64,000 bases of DNA from Streptomyces fragilis (GCF_003112515.1 NZ_BEVZ01000004.1:1054001-1118000), one strand, 5' to 3'. Shown: positions 52,210-61,739, counted from the first letter of the stretch. Made by a program: numbers and translations. The notes: generated by a model from the letters alone, not told the origin.

Positions 52210-53316
52210 TCAGCCGTCGACGCCGGCGTAGGAGTGCTTGCTGCCGGAGACGAAGATGTTGACGCCGTAGTAGTTGAACAGCCAGCAGCCGAAGGCGATC
52301 AGCGCCAGGTAGGCGGCCTTGCGGCCCTTCCAGCCGGCGGTGGCCCGGGCGTGCAGGTAGCAGGCGTAGGCGATCCAGGTGATGAACGACCAGGTCTCCT
52401 TCGGGTCCCAGCCCCAGTAGCGGCCCCAGGCGTCGCCCGCCCAGATGGCGCCGGCGATGATCGTGAACGTCCACAGCGGGAAGACCGCCGCGTTGATCCG
52501 GTAGGCGAACTTGTCCAGCGAGGTGGCCGCGGGCAGCCGCTCCATGACCGAGGTGGCGAAGCGGCCCGGCTTGCCGCCGGTGGCCAGCTTGTTCTCGTAG
52601 GAGTCGCGGAACAGGTACAGGACGGTGGAGACCGCCGCCACGTAGAACACCGCGCCGCAGAGGATGGCGGTGGAGACGTGGATGTACAGCCAGTACGAGT
52701 GCAGCGCCGGGACCAGCTGGTCGCTCTCGGTGTAGAGCCAGGTCACCGCGACGCCGAGGTCCAGCAGTACCGCGGTGATCAGCGGCAGGCCCATCCAGCG
52801 GACGTTGCGGCGGAAGGCCAGCAGCGCCAGGTAGACGCCGACGGCCACCGTGGTGAAGGTGATGTTGAACTCGTACATGTTGCCCCACGGCGCCCGCTGC
52901 ACGGACAGCGCGCGGGTCAGCACGCCGCCGAAGGACAGCAGGAAGCCGAGGACGGTCAGCGAGACCGCGATCCGGCCGTACAGGTCGCCCTGCTCGTCGC
53001 CGCCGTGGGCGCCGGGACCGTCCGGGACCTCGGCGCGGGACGCGCCCGAGGACCGGACGACGACCTCGGGCCGCTCCAGCACGGCGGTGCCGCCGGCCTT
53101 CTTCACCGTCACCGCCGGGGCGGACGCGGCCTTCTTCTCCGCCCCCTCGCCGGCCGTGAGCGCGGCGGCCGTGCGGGCCACCTTGCTGCGGCTGCCGAAG
53201 GTCCACTCGGCGATGTAGGCGAAGAAGGCCAGGGTGTAGACGGCCATCGCGGAGTAGATCAGCACGTTGCTGATCTGCGCGAGACTCTCGTTGGTCGTGG
53301 CGGCGAGCGTCGTCAC
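52210..53316 (-). CDS. ccsB: cytochrome c biogenesis protein CcsB/ResC
   Basis: 368 aa, about eight membrane helices. The heme-handling tryptophan-rich WWD-like motif is WAGDAWGRYWGWDPKETWSFITW near the C terminus, flanked by conserved histidines. Together with ResB it exports heme and attaches it to apocytochrome c outside the membrane (system II). The start overlaps the resB stop by four bases. A cytosolic loop with charged residues occupies residues 40-100. Confidence 0.95.
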   Translation of the reverse strand: MTTLAATTNESLAQISNVLIYSAMAVYTLAFFAYIAEWTFGSRSKVARTAAALTAGEGAEKKAASAPAVTVKKAGGTAVLERPEVVVRSSGASRAEVPDGPGAHGGDEQGDLYGRIAVSLTVLGFLLSFGGVLTRALSVQRAPWGNMYEFNITFTTVAVGVYLALLAFRRNVRWMGLPLITAVLLDLGVAVTWLYTESDQLVPALHSYWLYIHVSTAILCGAVFYVAAVSTVLYLFRDSYENKLATGGKPGRFATSVMERLPAATSLDKFAYRINAAVFPLWTFTIIAGAIWAGDAWGRYWGWDPKETWSFITWIAYACYLHARATAGWKGRKAAYLALIAFGCWLFNYYGVNIFVSGSKHSYAGVDG

Positions 53317-55106
53317 TTGTCAGCCCCTTCAGGGGAAGGTACGGGGGAATCTGCGGGGCCGGACCCGGGGTCCGGTTCGTCGTCGGGCGCGGTGGGCGCC
53401 CGGTCGTGGACGAGCCCGACCAGCTCGCCCAGTTCCTGCGGCAGCCGTGCGGACTCGCTGCGGCCGAGGCCCGCCATCTCGACCACGGTCACCCCGTCCT
53501 CAGCGGCCGTGGCGCGCACCCAGACGCGGCGGCGCTGGATGAACAGGGAGCCTGAGAGGCCGGCGATGGCGACGACCGCCCCGCCGAGCGCCCAGCCGCC
53601 CGCGGGCTGCCGCACGATCTGGAAGTTCGCCCACTCCTTGATCTCCTTCTCGAAGGTGATCGAGCCGGCGCCGCCGGGCAGCTCCATGGTCTCGCCGGGC
53701 AGCAGCATCTTGCGGAGGATGTCGCCGTTCTCGTCCTTGAACTGCTTCAGCTTCCGGTCGTCCAGCTGGTAGACGTTCTGCGGGATGCCCGAGTCCACGC
53801 CCAGGCTGCCGTGGAAGCCGGCGACCGCGAGGACCGGGAAGTCGAGCGCCGGGAACTGCGAGAACATCGTCCCGCTGCCCTTGCCGGCGAAGGTCGGCAC
53901 GAAGACCGTGGAGAAACCGAGCTGCTCCTCCTTGCCCTTCGGGTCGCGGTAGCCGTCCAGCACCTTCACCGCGCCCTGCGAGGTGATGTTCTGGTCGATC
54001 GGCAGCATCGGGACCGGCTGGGAGAAGACCACCTTCCCCTCGCCGTCGCGGACCGTGACCACCGGCGCGTAGCCGTGGCTGGTCAGGTAGACCTTGGAAC
54101 CGCCGACCTCGAGCGGCTTGTTGACCTCGACGACCTTCTTCTTCTCCGGCCCGTCGACGCCCTCGCGGTAGGTGAGGGCCGCCTCGTAGGTGCGCGGCGT
54201 GCCGCGGTTGGGGCCGGAGGTGGCGTAGGTGGCGCGGAAGTCCTCCAGGTCGAAGCTGAACGGCTCCAGGTCGTCGTAGGAGAAGAGGCTGCCGGCCCGG
54301 AAGTCGTCGTACTGGACGGGCGTGTTGGCGAAGCCATCGCCCTCGACGATCAGCTTGTTGCCCTCGGACTTGAACAGCTCGCCCCAGCCGAAGGCGATCA
54401 GCATCACGATCAGCGCCAGGTGGAAGGCGAGGTTGCCCAGCTCCCGCAGGTAGCCCTTCTCCGCGGCCACCGCGTCGCCCACCGCGTGGGCGCGGAAGCG
54501 GCGGCCCGTGAGGACGCCGAGCGCGGCCCCGCGCACCTCCTCGGGGCTCTTCGCGGTGCGCCAGGTCGTGTACGCGGGCATCCGGTCCAGCCGGCGCGGC
54601 GCACCCGGCGGACGTCCCCGCAGCTGGCCGACGAACTGCCAGGTCCGCGGCACGATGCAGCCGATCAGGGAGACGAACAGCAGGATGTAGATCGCGGAGA
54701 ACCACACCGAGCCGTACACGTCGAACATGCCCAGCGCGTCGTAGAGCGGCGTCAGCGTGGTGTGCGCCTCGCGGAACTCCTCGACCTTGATCGGGTCGAC
54801 GCGGTTCTGCGGGACGAGCGAACCGGGGACGGCGGCCAGCGACAACAGCAGGAGCAGCAGCAGCGCCGTCCGCATGGAGGTCAGCTGCCGCCAGAACCAG
54901 CGCACCCAGCCCGTGACCTCACGGCCCGTCCAGGTGATCCAGCCCCACGCGCCCGGGGCGCGGCGGCCGCCGAAGGAGCCGGGCACGGCGGTCGACTCGA
55001 GAGGCGCGGTGGACAGCCGGGTCCCGGCCTCGGTCTCCCCGGACCCGGTGTCGCCGGTGTCGGCGGTCCCGGTGTCGCCGGTCGTCTCGGTGGTGGTCTC
55101 GCTCAT
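53313..55106 (-). CDS. resB: cytochrome c biogenesis protein ResB
   Basis: 597 aa. Partner of CcsB in system II heme ligation. Hydrophobic segments lie near residues 75-95 (MRTALLLLLLLSLAAVPGS), ~130, ~230 and ~540, with a large extracellular loop in between. The N-terminal 40 residues are a Thr/Asp/Gly/Glu repeat tract (TGDTGTADTGDTGSGET). Four-base spacing to ccdA. Confidence 0.93.
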   Translation of the reverse strand: MSETTTETTGDTGTADTGDTGSGETEAGTRLSTAPLESTAVPGSFGGRRAPGAWGWITWTGREVTGWVRWFWRQLTSMRTALLLLLLLSLAAVPGSLVPQNRVDPIKVEEFREAHTTLTPLYDALGMFDVYGSVWFSAIYILLFVSLIGCIVPRTWQFVGQLRGRPPGAPRRLDRMPAYTTWRTAKSPEEVRGAALGVLTGRRFRAHAVGDAVAAEKGYLRELGNLAFHLALIVMLIAFGWGELFKSEGNKLIVEGDGFANTPVQYDDFRAGSLFSYDDLEPFSFDLEDFRATYATSGPNRGTPRTYEAALTYREGVDGPEKKKVVEVNKPLEVGGSKVYLTSHGYAPVVTVRDGEGKVVFSQPVPMLPIDQNITSQGAVKVLDGYRDPKGKEEQLGFSTVFVPTFAGKGSGTMFSQFPALDFPVLAVAGFHGSLGVDSGIPQNVYQLDDRKLKQFKDENGDILRKMLLPGETMELPGGAGSITFEKEIKEWANFQIVRQPAGGWALGGAVVAIAGLSGSLFIQRRRVWVRATAAEDGVTVVEMAGLGRSESARLPQELGELVGLVHDRAPTAPDDEPDPGSGPADSPVPSPEGADK

Positions 55107-55109
55107 GGA

Positions 55110-55868
55110 TCAGATCCCCGGTGTGAAGCCAGTGGTCCAGGTCTGCATCTGCTGCACGAGCAGGTCCCAGACCCCGGTGAGCAGGAGCACACCGGTCACG
55201 ATCATCATCGTGCCGCCGATCCGCAGCACCCAGACATAGTGCCGCTTGACCCAGCCGAAGGCGCCCAGCGCCTTGCGGAAGGCGATCGCGGCCAGCACGA
55301 AGGGGATGCCGAGACCGGCGCAGTACGCGACGGTCAGGATCGCCCCGCGTCCGGCGCTCGCCTGGTCGCTGGAGAGCGCCAGCACGGACGTCAGCGTGGG
55401 GCCGATGCAGGGCGTCCAGCCGATGCCGAACAGCGCCCCGAGCAGCGGCGCGCCCGCGAGGCCCGCGGTGGGCCTGCGGTGGAAGCGGAACTCCCGCTGG
55501 GTCAGCCAGGGCATCAGCCCCATGAAGAAGACGCCCAGCGCGATCATCAGCACGCCGAGCACCTTGGACAGCACGCCGCTGTACTCCTGCAGCGTCTGTC
55601 CGAAGTAGCCGAACAGCGCTCCCGTGGAGACGAAGACGACGGTGAAGCCCAGCACGAACAGCGAGGCCCCGGCCGCCATCCGGCCGCGCCGCGCCTCCGC
55701 CAGATCGGTGCCGGTGACCCCGGTGACGTAGGAGAGGTAACCGGGCACCAGCGGGAGCACGCACGGCGAGAAGAACGAGACGAGACCGCCGAGCACCGCG
55801 ATGGGCAGGGCCAGCAGCAGGGCCCCGCTCATCACGGTGCCGGTCACGTCCACGGCGAGGAGCGTCAC
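55110..55868 (-). CDS. ccdA: cytochrome c biogenesis protein CcdA
   Basis: 252 aa, six to seven helices of the DsbD transmembrane family. The redox-active cysteines are in SFFSPCVLPLVPGYLSYV and GIGWTPCIGPTLTSVL. It carries electrons across the membrane to ResA, which keeps apocytochrome c CxxCH sites reduced. One base separates it from resA. Confidence 0.95.
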   Translation of the reverse strand: MTLLAVDVTGTVMSGALLLALPIAVLGGLVSFFSPCVLPLVPGYLSYVTGVTGTDLAEARRGRMAAGASLFVLGFTVVFVSTGALFGYFGQTLQEYSGVLSKVLGVLMIALGVFFMGLMPWLTQREFRFHRRPTAGLAGAPLLGALFGIGWTPCIGPTLTSVLALSSDQASAGRGAILTVAYCAGLGIPFVLAAIAFRKALGAFGWVKRHYVWVLRIGGTMMIVTGVLLLTGVWDLLVQQMQTWTTGFTPGI

Positions 55869-55869
55869 G

Positions 55870-56493
55870 TCACTTCTCCGCCAGCACCGGGTCGAGCATC
55901 TCGCGCAACTTCTCCTCGCTCAGCGGCTGCATCGCCCGCGCCGCGATCTTCCCGTCCCGGTCGATGACCAGGGTGGTGGGGATCGCCTGCGGGTTGAGCG
56001 TGCCCTTCTCGAAGCGGAGCAGCAGCCGGCCCGTCGGGTCGTACAGGCTGGGGTACTCGATGCCCTCCTCCTTCTCGAAGGCGAGGGCGGGCTGGGTGGA
56101 GGTGTCGCGGGTGTTGATGCCGACGAACCGGACGCCCTGGTCCTTGGTCTCGTCGGCGACCTTCACGAAGTTCTTGGCCTCGGCACGGCACGGTGCGCAC
56201 CAGGAGCCCCAGACGTTGAGGACGACGACGTCGCCCTTGTAGTCGCCGGTGTCCAGCTGCCCGCCGTCCAGCGTCTCGCCCTGCAGGCGGGGGGCGGCGC
56301 GGCGCTCGCCCTTGGCGACGGTGGCGATGCCGTTGGTGCTGGTGACGAAGTTGGTGCCGCCACCACCGGCGGCGGAGGCACCGCCGTCACCGTCCGAGCC
56401 GCACGCCGACAGCAGCAGAGCGGCGACGGCGGCGGCGGCCGCGCCGACCTGGGCGCGGCGGCGGCGGTGCGCTCGAGGCTTGTGGCCAGTCAT
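55870..56493 (-). CDS. resA: thiol-disulfide oxidoreductase ResA/TlpA, lipoprotein
   Basis: 207 aa. A basic N terminus and hydrophobic segment end in the lipobox LLLSAC (lipidated Cys31). The thioredoxin-like domain has the active site WGSWCAPC (Cys99, Cys102), followed by IPTTLVIDRDGKI with the cis-Pro. It reduces apocytochrome c before heme attachment, recharged by CcdA. First gene of the cytochrome c maturation operon. Confidence 0.94.
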   Translation of the reverse strand: MTGHKPRAHRRRRAQVGAAAAAVAALLLSACGSDGDGGASAAGGGGTNFVTSTNGIATVAKGERRAAPRLQGETLDGGQLDTGDYKGDVVVLNVWGSWCAPCRAEAKNFVKVADETKDQGVRFVGINTRDTSTQPALAFEKEEGIEYPSLYDPTGRLLLRFEKGTLNPQAIPTTLVIDRDGKIAARAMQPLSEEKLREMLDPVLAEK

Positions 56494-56541
56494 GTGAAAA
56501 GTTTCGCATGCCCGTTCCGGGGATCTTGGGGACCCCCCTGC

Positions 56542-56579
56542 GGCCCGCGAACCCCCACGTCGGCGGGGGTGCGCGGGCC
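56542..56579. terminator. terminator between the phosphatase and resA
   Basis: GGCCCGCG and ACCCCC pair with GGGGGT and CGCGGGCC around an 8-base loop with one mismatch. It separates the hemL-phosphatase unit from the maturation operon. Confidence 0.65.
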
Positions 56580-56590
56580 TGCCGCGGCGG

Positions 56591-57292
56591 CTAGGCGCCG
56601 AACGCCTTCTGTCCGCCCTTGACCGGCTTGGCGCCGGCCAGCAGGTGGGCCGGCACCAGGTCCCGGGCCGGCTCGGTGTAGCCGACGGCGACGATCCGGT
56701 CGCCCTCGTAGGTGAAGGAGGTCAGCGAGGCCAGGGTGCACTCCCGGCGCCGCGGGTCGTGCCACAGCCGGCGGCCCTCGATCGCGGACCGCACGATCCA
56801 GATCGGGAGCTGGTGGCTGACCAGCACCGCCTCGTGACCCCGGGCCGCGGCCGCGGCGGCGTCCAGTGCCGCCCGCATCCGCGCGACCTGCGCCTGGTAC
56901 GGCTCGCCCCAGGACGGCTTGAACGGGTTGACCAGGTGCTTCCAGTTGCCGGGCCGCTTCAGCGCGCCGTCGCCGACGCCGAAGGTCTTGCCCTGGAAGA
57001 CGTTCTCCGCCTCGATCAGCCGCTCGTCGGTGTCCAGCTCCAGGCCGTGCGCCTTGGCGATCGGCGTCGCCGTCTCCTGCGCCCGCTCCAGCGGGGAGGC
57101 GCACACGTAGGTGACGTCCCTCGGCGCGAGGTGCTCGGCGACCCGGTCCGCCATCTTCCGGCCCAGCTCGGACAGGTGGTAGCCGGGCAGCCTCCCGTAG
57201 AGGAGCCCGGTCGGGTTCTCCACCTCGCCGTGGCGCATCAGGTGGACGACGGTGACGTCCTTCTCCCCGCTCACGCCCTTCTCCCCGCTCAT
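56591..57292 (-). CDS. histidine phosphatase family protein
   Basis: 233 aa. The phosphohistidine motif is HLMRHGEVENPTG and the second catalytic His is in VLVSHQLPIWIV. Both phosphoglycerate mutase and phosphatase activities exist in the family; the MSMEG/CobC-like size suggests a phosphatase. The N-terminal residues contain a duplicated SGEK. It overlaps hemL by four bases (ATGA), so the two are coupled, as in other Streptomyces (recollection). Confidence 0.88.
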   Translation of the reverse strand: MSGEKGVSGEKDVTVVHLMRHGEVENPTGLLYGRLPGYHLSELGRKMADRVAEHLAPRDVTYVCASPLERAQETATPIAKAHGLELDTDERLIEAENVFQGKTFGVGDGALKRPGNWKHLVNPFKPSWGEPYQAQVARMRAALDAAAAAARGHEAVLVSHQLPIWIVRSAIEGRRLWHDPRRRECTLASLTSFTYEGDRIVAVGYTEPARDLVPAHLLAGAKPVKGGQKAFGA

Positions 57293-58605
57293 GCCGTCGC
57301 CTCCGCGGCGGCGCGGGCGGCGGCGGGCAGCGCGTCGGCGATCCGCTCCAGGGCCCTCTCGTCGTGCGCCGTCGACAGGAACCAGCTCTCGAACGCCGAC
57401 GGCGGCAGGTAGACGCCGCTCGCCAGCATGGAGTGGAAGAACGCCGTGTAGCGGAACGACTCCGCGGCCTTGGCGTCCTCGTAGTCGTGCACCGGGCGGT
57501 CGGTGAAGAACACCGAGAACATGTTGGACGCCTTCTGCACGGTGTGCGCGACGCCCTCCTTGTTCAGCGCGTCGCCGATCAGCGCCTGGATCCGGGTCGA
57601 GGAGTCGGCCAGCTTCTCGTAGGCGGCGTCGTCGAGCAGCCGCAGCTGGGCCAGGCCCGCGGCGGTGGCGACCGGGTTCCCGGACAGGGTGCCCGCCTGG
57701 TAGACCGGGCCGGCCGGGGCGAGGTGCGCCATCACGTCGGCGCGGCCGCCGAACGCCGCGGCGGGGAAGCCGCCGCCCATCACCTTGCCGAAGGTCATCA
57801 GGTCCGGGACCACGCCGTCGACGCCGAACCAGCCGGCCTTCGACGTGCGGAAACCGGTCATCACCTCGTCGGAGACGTACAGCGCGCCGTTCTCGGCGCA
57901 CAGGTCCTTGAGGCCCTGGTTGAAGCCGGGCAGCGGCGGGACGACGCCCATGTTGCCGGGCGACGCCTCGGTGATCACGCAGGCGATCTCACCGGGGTGC
58001 GCGGCGAAGGCGGCGCGGACCGCGTCGAGGTCGTTGTAGGGCAGCACGATGGTGTCGCCGGCCTGGGCGCCCGTGACGCCCGGGGTGTCGGGCAGCGCGA
58101 AGGTGGCGACGCCGGAGCCCGCGGCGGCCAGCAGCGAGTCGACGTGGCCGTGGTAGCAGCCGGCGAACTTCACGACCTTGGCGCGGCGGGTGAAGCCGCG
58201 GGCCAGGCGGATCGCGGACATGGTGGCCTCGGTGCCGCTGGAGACCAGGCGGACCTGCTCCAGCGGGGCGACCCGCGCCACCATCTCCTCGGCGAGCGCG
58301 ACCTCGCCCTCGCCGGGGGTGCCGAAGGAGGTGCCGCGGCTCACGGCGTCCTGGACGGCCGCGATCACCTCGGGCCGGCCGTGACCCAGGATCATCGGGC
58401 CCCAGGAGCAGACCAGGTCCACGTACTCGCGGCCGTCGGCGTCGGTCAGGTAGGGGCCGCTGCCGGAGACCATGAAACGGGGCGTGCCGCCCACGGCGCG
58501 GAAGGCGCGCACCGGCGAGTTCACCCCGCCCGGCGTGACGGCGGCCGCTCGGTCGAACAGCGCCTGCGAGGCAGGGGCTTCGTAGGGGTAGGACGGAACG
58601 GTCAT
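57289..58605 (-). CDS. hemL: glutamate-1-semialdehyde 2,1-aminomutase
   Basis: 438 aa. Class III PLP aminotransferase with TPGGVNSPVRAF at the start, SSGTEATMSAIRLARG, and the PLP lysine in LMTFGKVMGGGFPAAAFGG. It makes 5-aminolevulinate, the heme precursor, by the C5 route. The start at 58605 (MTVPSYPYEAP) is chosen. Its place beside the cytochrome c maturation genes links heme supply with heme attachment. Confidence 0.96.
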   Translation of the reverse strand: MTVPSYPYEAPASQALFDRAAAVTPGGVNSPVRAFRAVGGTPRFMVSGSGPYLTDADGREYVDLVCSWGPMILGHGRPEVIAAVQDAVSRGTSFGTPGEGEVALAEEMVARVAPLEQVRLVSSGTEATMSAIRLARGFTRRAKVVKFAGCYHGHVDSLLAAAGSGVATFALPDTPGVTGAQAGDTIVLPYNDLDAVRAAFAAHPGEIACVITEASPGNMGVVPPLPGFNQGLKDLCAENGALYVSDEVMTGFRTSKAGWFGVDGVVPDLMTFGKVMGGGFPAAAFGGRADVMAHLAPAGPVYQAGTLSGNPVATAAGLAQLRLLDDAAYEKLADSSTRIQALIGDALNKEGVAHTVQKASNMFSVFFTDRPVHDYEDAKAAESFRYTAFFHSMLASGVYLPPSAFESWFLSTAHDERALERIADALPAAARAAAEATA

Positions 58606-58926
58606 GCCTGCGGCTTCTCCGGATCTCCGACTGCGGTTACGGGGGACTCCCACAGGGTAGGCCAGGGGTCGTGGCCCGACCCCGTGGCACGGGGGTGGGC
58701 AGGTGGCCGGCCCTTCGGGTGCACCGGCCCTGGTCCGGAGATAACGGAGCGTGTTCTGCGCCCATCTGCGAGACTGTGACGAGAACCCCGTGCGCGTTCC
58801 TCCTTCCGGGTCTTCTCCTGTGTACGTTTCGTGGGGCGGACGTGGGGGAGGTCACTGTCACGATGAACGGGTGATCGGGTTGCGCGGCGGGGGCGACGCG
58901 TCCTAGAACAGCAGTCGGGTGGAGAT
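58606..58926. promoter_or_regulatory. hemL / hypothetical divergent region
   Basis: 321 bases without a supported gene. On the plus strand TTGCGC (58880-58885), 18 bases and TAGAAC (58904-58909) form a candidate promoter, with a start point about 10 bases before the next ORF. No hemL promoter or HemA-type regulatory element was recognised. Confidence 0.45.
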
Positions 58927-59550
58927 ATGCATCGCGGTGGCGGACTGGGCGAGGGGACTGGCGACATGGGTCCTCGGCGTTCCCGTCGGGGCAGGCACCG
59001 GCGCGAGGCGGAGGAGACGACGACTGAAGCGGCCGAGGCCGCGGCCCGCCGGGCGGGCGCGCAGAGTGACGGCGCCGAGAAGCCGGCGGGACCCGTGGCA
59101 AGGAGCAGCCGGTTGGGAGTGACGTACAAGTACTTCGGCGCGCCGAGCGGCGCCGCGGCCGCCCGCGTCCCCGAGACCATGCGCCCGGAGGAGCTCGGCG
59201 GCGACGAGCTCGGCATGGGCGGCCTCTTCACCCGCATCAAGCCCGAGACGGTGGCGGCGATGGTCCTCACCGGCATCGAGGGCGTGCCGCTGAACAAGGT
59301 GCCCCCGCTCGAACTCGTCGTGCTGCGCCCCCAGTACGCGGTGGTCAAGCTGCCCATGACCACCGTCGACCCGCTGCGCGGCATCGGCGAGGAGGCCGTG
59401 GGCGCGGCCGCGTTCATCTGGTCCACGGTCCCCGACCGGGGCGGCCCCCGCGACGCGTTCAACGTCTACCAACTGCTGCACGAGTGGCAGGACTTCAGCC
59501 ACCGCCTCCACGAGGCGGGGCACCAGCCGTACTGCCTGGTCTGGCCCTGA
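58927..59550 (+). CDS. conserved hypothetical protein
   Basis: 207 aa, family not recognised. The first ~60 residues are basic and then Ala/Glu-rich, probably disordered. The remaining ~145 form a compact domain (LGVTYKYFGAPSG, FTRIKPETVAAMVLTGIEGVPLNKVPPLELVVLRPQYAVVKLP, YQLLHEWQDFSHRLHEAGHQPYCLVWP). No signal peptide, membrane helix or metal motif. It starts just downstream of a good promoter; ATG 58966 is an alternative start. Codon use is typical of the region, so it is very likely real. Confidence 0.75.
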   Translation: MHRGGGLGEGTGDMGPRRSRRGRHRREAEETTTEAAEAAARRAGAQSDGAEKPAGPVARSSRLGVTYKYFGAPSGAAAARVPETMRPEELGGDELGMGGLFTRIKPETVAAMVLTGIEGVPLNKVPPLELVVLRPQYAVVKLPMTTVDPLRGIGEEAVGAAAFIWSTVPDRGGPRDAFNVYQLLHEWQDFSHRLHEAGHQPYCLVWP

Positions 59551-59572
59551 CGGGCCGTAGGCGCTGACGCGG

Positions 59573-59610
59573 AAGGGGTGCGCGAGGCCTGCGGGCCTCG
59601 CGCACCCCTT
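59573..59610. terminator. bidirectional terminator
   Basis: A perfect 17-bp stem (59573-59589 with 59594-59610) and 4-base loop lie between convergent genes. Confidence 0.85.
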
Positions 59611-59625
59611 CTCCCGTCGGGCCCG

Positions 59626-60657
59626 TCAGGTCCGGGAGCCGGTCCTGCGGCGGTGGACGGCGAGGAAGGTGCCGGCGCCGAGGACGACGGCCGCCGCGCC
59701 CGCGGCTGCCACCGGCAGGAGAAGGCTGTCCGCGCCGGTGGAGGCGAGGCTGCCGGTGCCGCCCTGCGGCCGGGTTCCGTGGCCGTCCCCCGCGCCGCCG
59801 TGGTCCACCGGGTCGGCCGGGTCCGGCCGGCCGGTGGCGGAGGGGGTGGAAGTGGGGGTGGGCCGCGGAGTCTCCGGCGGGGCGGTACCGGCCGCCACGA
59901 CGGTGAACTCGCGCAGGTCGCTCCTGCCGCGGTAGCAGGTCAGGTCCTCGTCGTACACGACGTCGGTGTAGGCCCACGACACCCCGGCCGGGGCGTCCTC
60001 GCGGACCCGCACGCGCAGGTCGGCGGTGAAGGTGGCACCCGCCGCGACGTCGAGGAGCTTGTCGCTGTAGCTGCCGGTGCTGCCGGGCCAGCGGTGGTAC
60101 TCGTCGTCCGACCACCGTCCGTCGTGCCGGTACTGGATCTCGGCCAGGCCCTCCGCCAGCAGCTCCGGGTTCTCCTGGTAGGTGACGGCCAGGTCGATCC
60201 AGAGCCGGTCCAGGTCCCTGCCGGTGTCGTTGGTGACGGTGAACCGGAACTCGTCCCAGCCCGCCCCCGCCCCGATCCGCCGGGGCAGGCCGGTGACCTT
60301 CGCCTTGAGTCCTTCGACGACCTCGCTGCGGGTGCACACCGGGAGGACCGGGTCGTCGGCCTCCTCCTCCCGGGTGTCCTCCGCCCCGGGCGCCCCGCCC
60401 TCGCCCGGCCGGTCCCCGCCCGGCCGCTCCCCGCCCGGCTGGGCGGCGCCGGGGGCCGGGACCTCCGGGGAGCCGGTCGGGGACGGGGACGCAGCCGGCT
60501 CCCCGGAGGTCCCGGGTGTCGCGGTCACGCCCTGTCCCGGCGTCCGCGAGGCCGACGGGGCGGGATCCTCCGCGTACGCCACCGGCGCGGACAGCAGGGC
60601 CAGCGGTGCGACCACCGCCGTGGCCGCCGCGACGGCCAGGGCACGACGAACTCTCAT
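59626..60657 (-). CDS. LAxTG-anchored surface protein, copy 2 (downstream)
   Basis: 343 aa. Layout: signal peptide (MRVRRALAVAAATAVVAP, cut after AYA), a Pro/Gly/Ser linker to ~residue 90, a globular beta-rich domain (residues ~95-260, FRFTVTNDTGRDLDRLWIDLAV), a Thr/Pro linker, then the sorting signal LASTG, a hydrophobic helix and the basic tail HRRRTGSRT. LAxTG is the substrate motif of class E sortases in Streptomyces. Paralogue of the adjacent gene. Confidence 0.85.
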   Translation of the reverse strand: MRVRRALAVAAATAVVAPLALLSAPVAYAEDPAPSASRTPGQGVTATPGTSGEPAASPSPTGSPEVPAPGAAQPGGERPGGDRPGEGGAPGAEDTREEEADDPVLPVCTRSEVVEGLKAKVTGLPRRIGAGAGWDEFRFTVTNDTGRDLDRLWIDLAVTYQENPELLAEGLAEIQYRHDGRWSDDEYHRWPGSTGSYSDKLLDVAAGATFTADLRVRVREDAPAGVSWAYTDVVYDEDLTCYRGRSDLREFTVVAAGTAPPETPRPTPTSTPSATGRPDPADPVDHGGAGDGHGTRPQGGTGSLASTGADSLLLPVAAAGAAAVVLGAGTFLAVHRRRTGSRT

Positions 60658-60728
60658 GGGAACCCCTCGAAGGTGGGAACGGGTGGTGGCCGGCGCGGGC
60701 CGGGCCGGGGCCCTCGCGGGCTCCGCGC

Positions 60729-61739
60729 TCAGAGCCGCGCGCCCGCGTTCCTGCGCCGCGTGACCAGCACCGCGCCGCCGCCGAGCACGACGGCGGCCGC
60801 ACCCGCGGCCCCCACCAGCCCGAGGGCCCGGTCGCTGCCGGTGGCGGCGAGGTTGCCGGTGGTCCCCCCGCCGCCCTGCGGCGACGCGCCCGTGCCGCTG
60901 TGGGACGCGGACGGCGACGGTGACGACGTCACGCTGGGCGAGGCGGACGGCGAGGGCGTCTGCGACGGAGTGCTCGTCCCGGCGGGCAGGACGACGAAGT
61001 CGTAGGTGTCGCCGTTGTGGAAGCAGGTGTCGTCCGCGCCCTGGTACAACGCGCCGCCGACCACGAACGACTCGTCGGACTGGACGCCCGCGCGCACGCG
61101 GACCCGGAGGTCGGAGACGAGGGACTCGCCCGCGGCGACGTCCTCGGCGTAGCCGCCGAAGCTCGCGGTGTCGCCCTCCCAGCGGAACTCGTCCGTCCAG
61201 CCGCCCTCGTCGAGGTACTCGACCTCGGCCGCCCCCAGCTCGACCGACACGTCGAACCACAGCCGGTCCAGTTCCTTGCCGGTCCGGTTGGTGACGGTGA
61301 GGCGGAACTCGTCCCAGCCGGAGCCGGCGACGTAGGCGGCGGGCAGGCCGGTGACGGCGGTGCTCAGGCCCTTGTCGATCGCCCGCTTCTCGCAGAGCGG
61401 GTACTCCTCGCCCTCACCCTCCTCCTGGCCTGCGCCCCCGCCCAGGTTCTCGACCCTGCCGGAGGGCCCGTCCGGGCCGGGCGCGGCGGGCGCGGGGGTC
61501 CCGGTGGCCGCCGGCGACGTCTCGCCGCCCGCGGCGGGCGTCCCCTCGCCGGTGGCTTCGCCTCCCGCGGCGGGTTCCGTGGTTCCCGCGCCGCCGGTCT
61601 CCGGGGTCCCGCCCGCCGGCCGGCTCTGCGAGGCGGACGGTATCGGGCCCTCGGCGAACGCCGTCGGCGCCGACAGCAGGGTCAGCGGTGCGACGACGGC
61701 GGCGGCCGCCGCGACGGCCAGGGCACGGCGAACTCTCAT
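60729..61739 (-). CDS. LAxTG-anchored surface protein, copy 1 (upstream)
   Basis: 336 aa with the same plan as its neighbour: an identical N terminus (MRVRRALAVAAA), Gly/Ala/Thr linker, domain with GWDEFRLTVTNRTGKELDRLWFDVSV, Ser/Pro linker, LAATG sorting signal, helix and RRRNAGARL tail. The domain carries two Cys (C-E-K and DTCFHNGD) matching those of the second copy, a likely disulfide. The spacer between the genes is 71 bases. No sortase gene is in the window. Confidence 0.85.
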   Translation of the reverse strand: MRVRRALAVAAAAAVVAPLTLLSAPTAFAEGPIPSASQSRPAGGTPETGGAGTTEPAAGGEATGEGTPAAGGETSPAATGTPAPAAPGPDGPSGRVENLGGGAGQEEGEGEEYPLCEKRAIDKGLSTAVTGLPAAYVAGSGWDEFRLTVTNRTGKELDRLWFDVSVELGAAEVEYLDEGGWTDEFRWEGDTASFGGYAEDVAAGESLVSDLRVRVRAGVQSDESFVVGGALYQGADDTCFHNGDTYDFVVLPAGTSTPSQTPSPSASPSVTSSPSPSASHSGTGASPQGGGGTTGNLAATGSDRALGLVGAAGAAAVVLGGGAVLVTRRRNAGARL

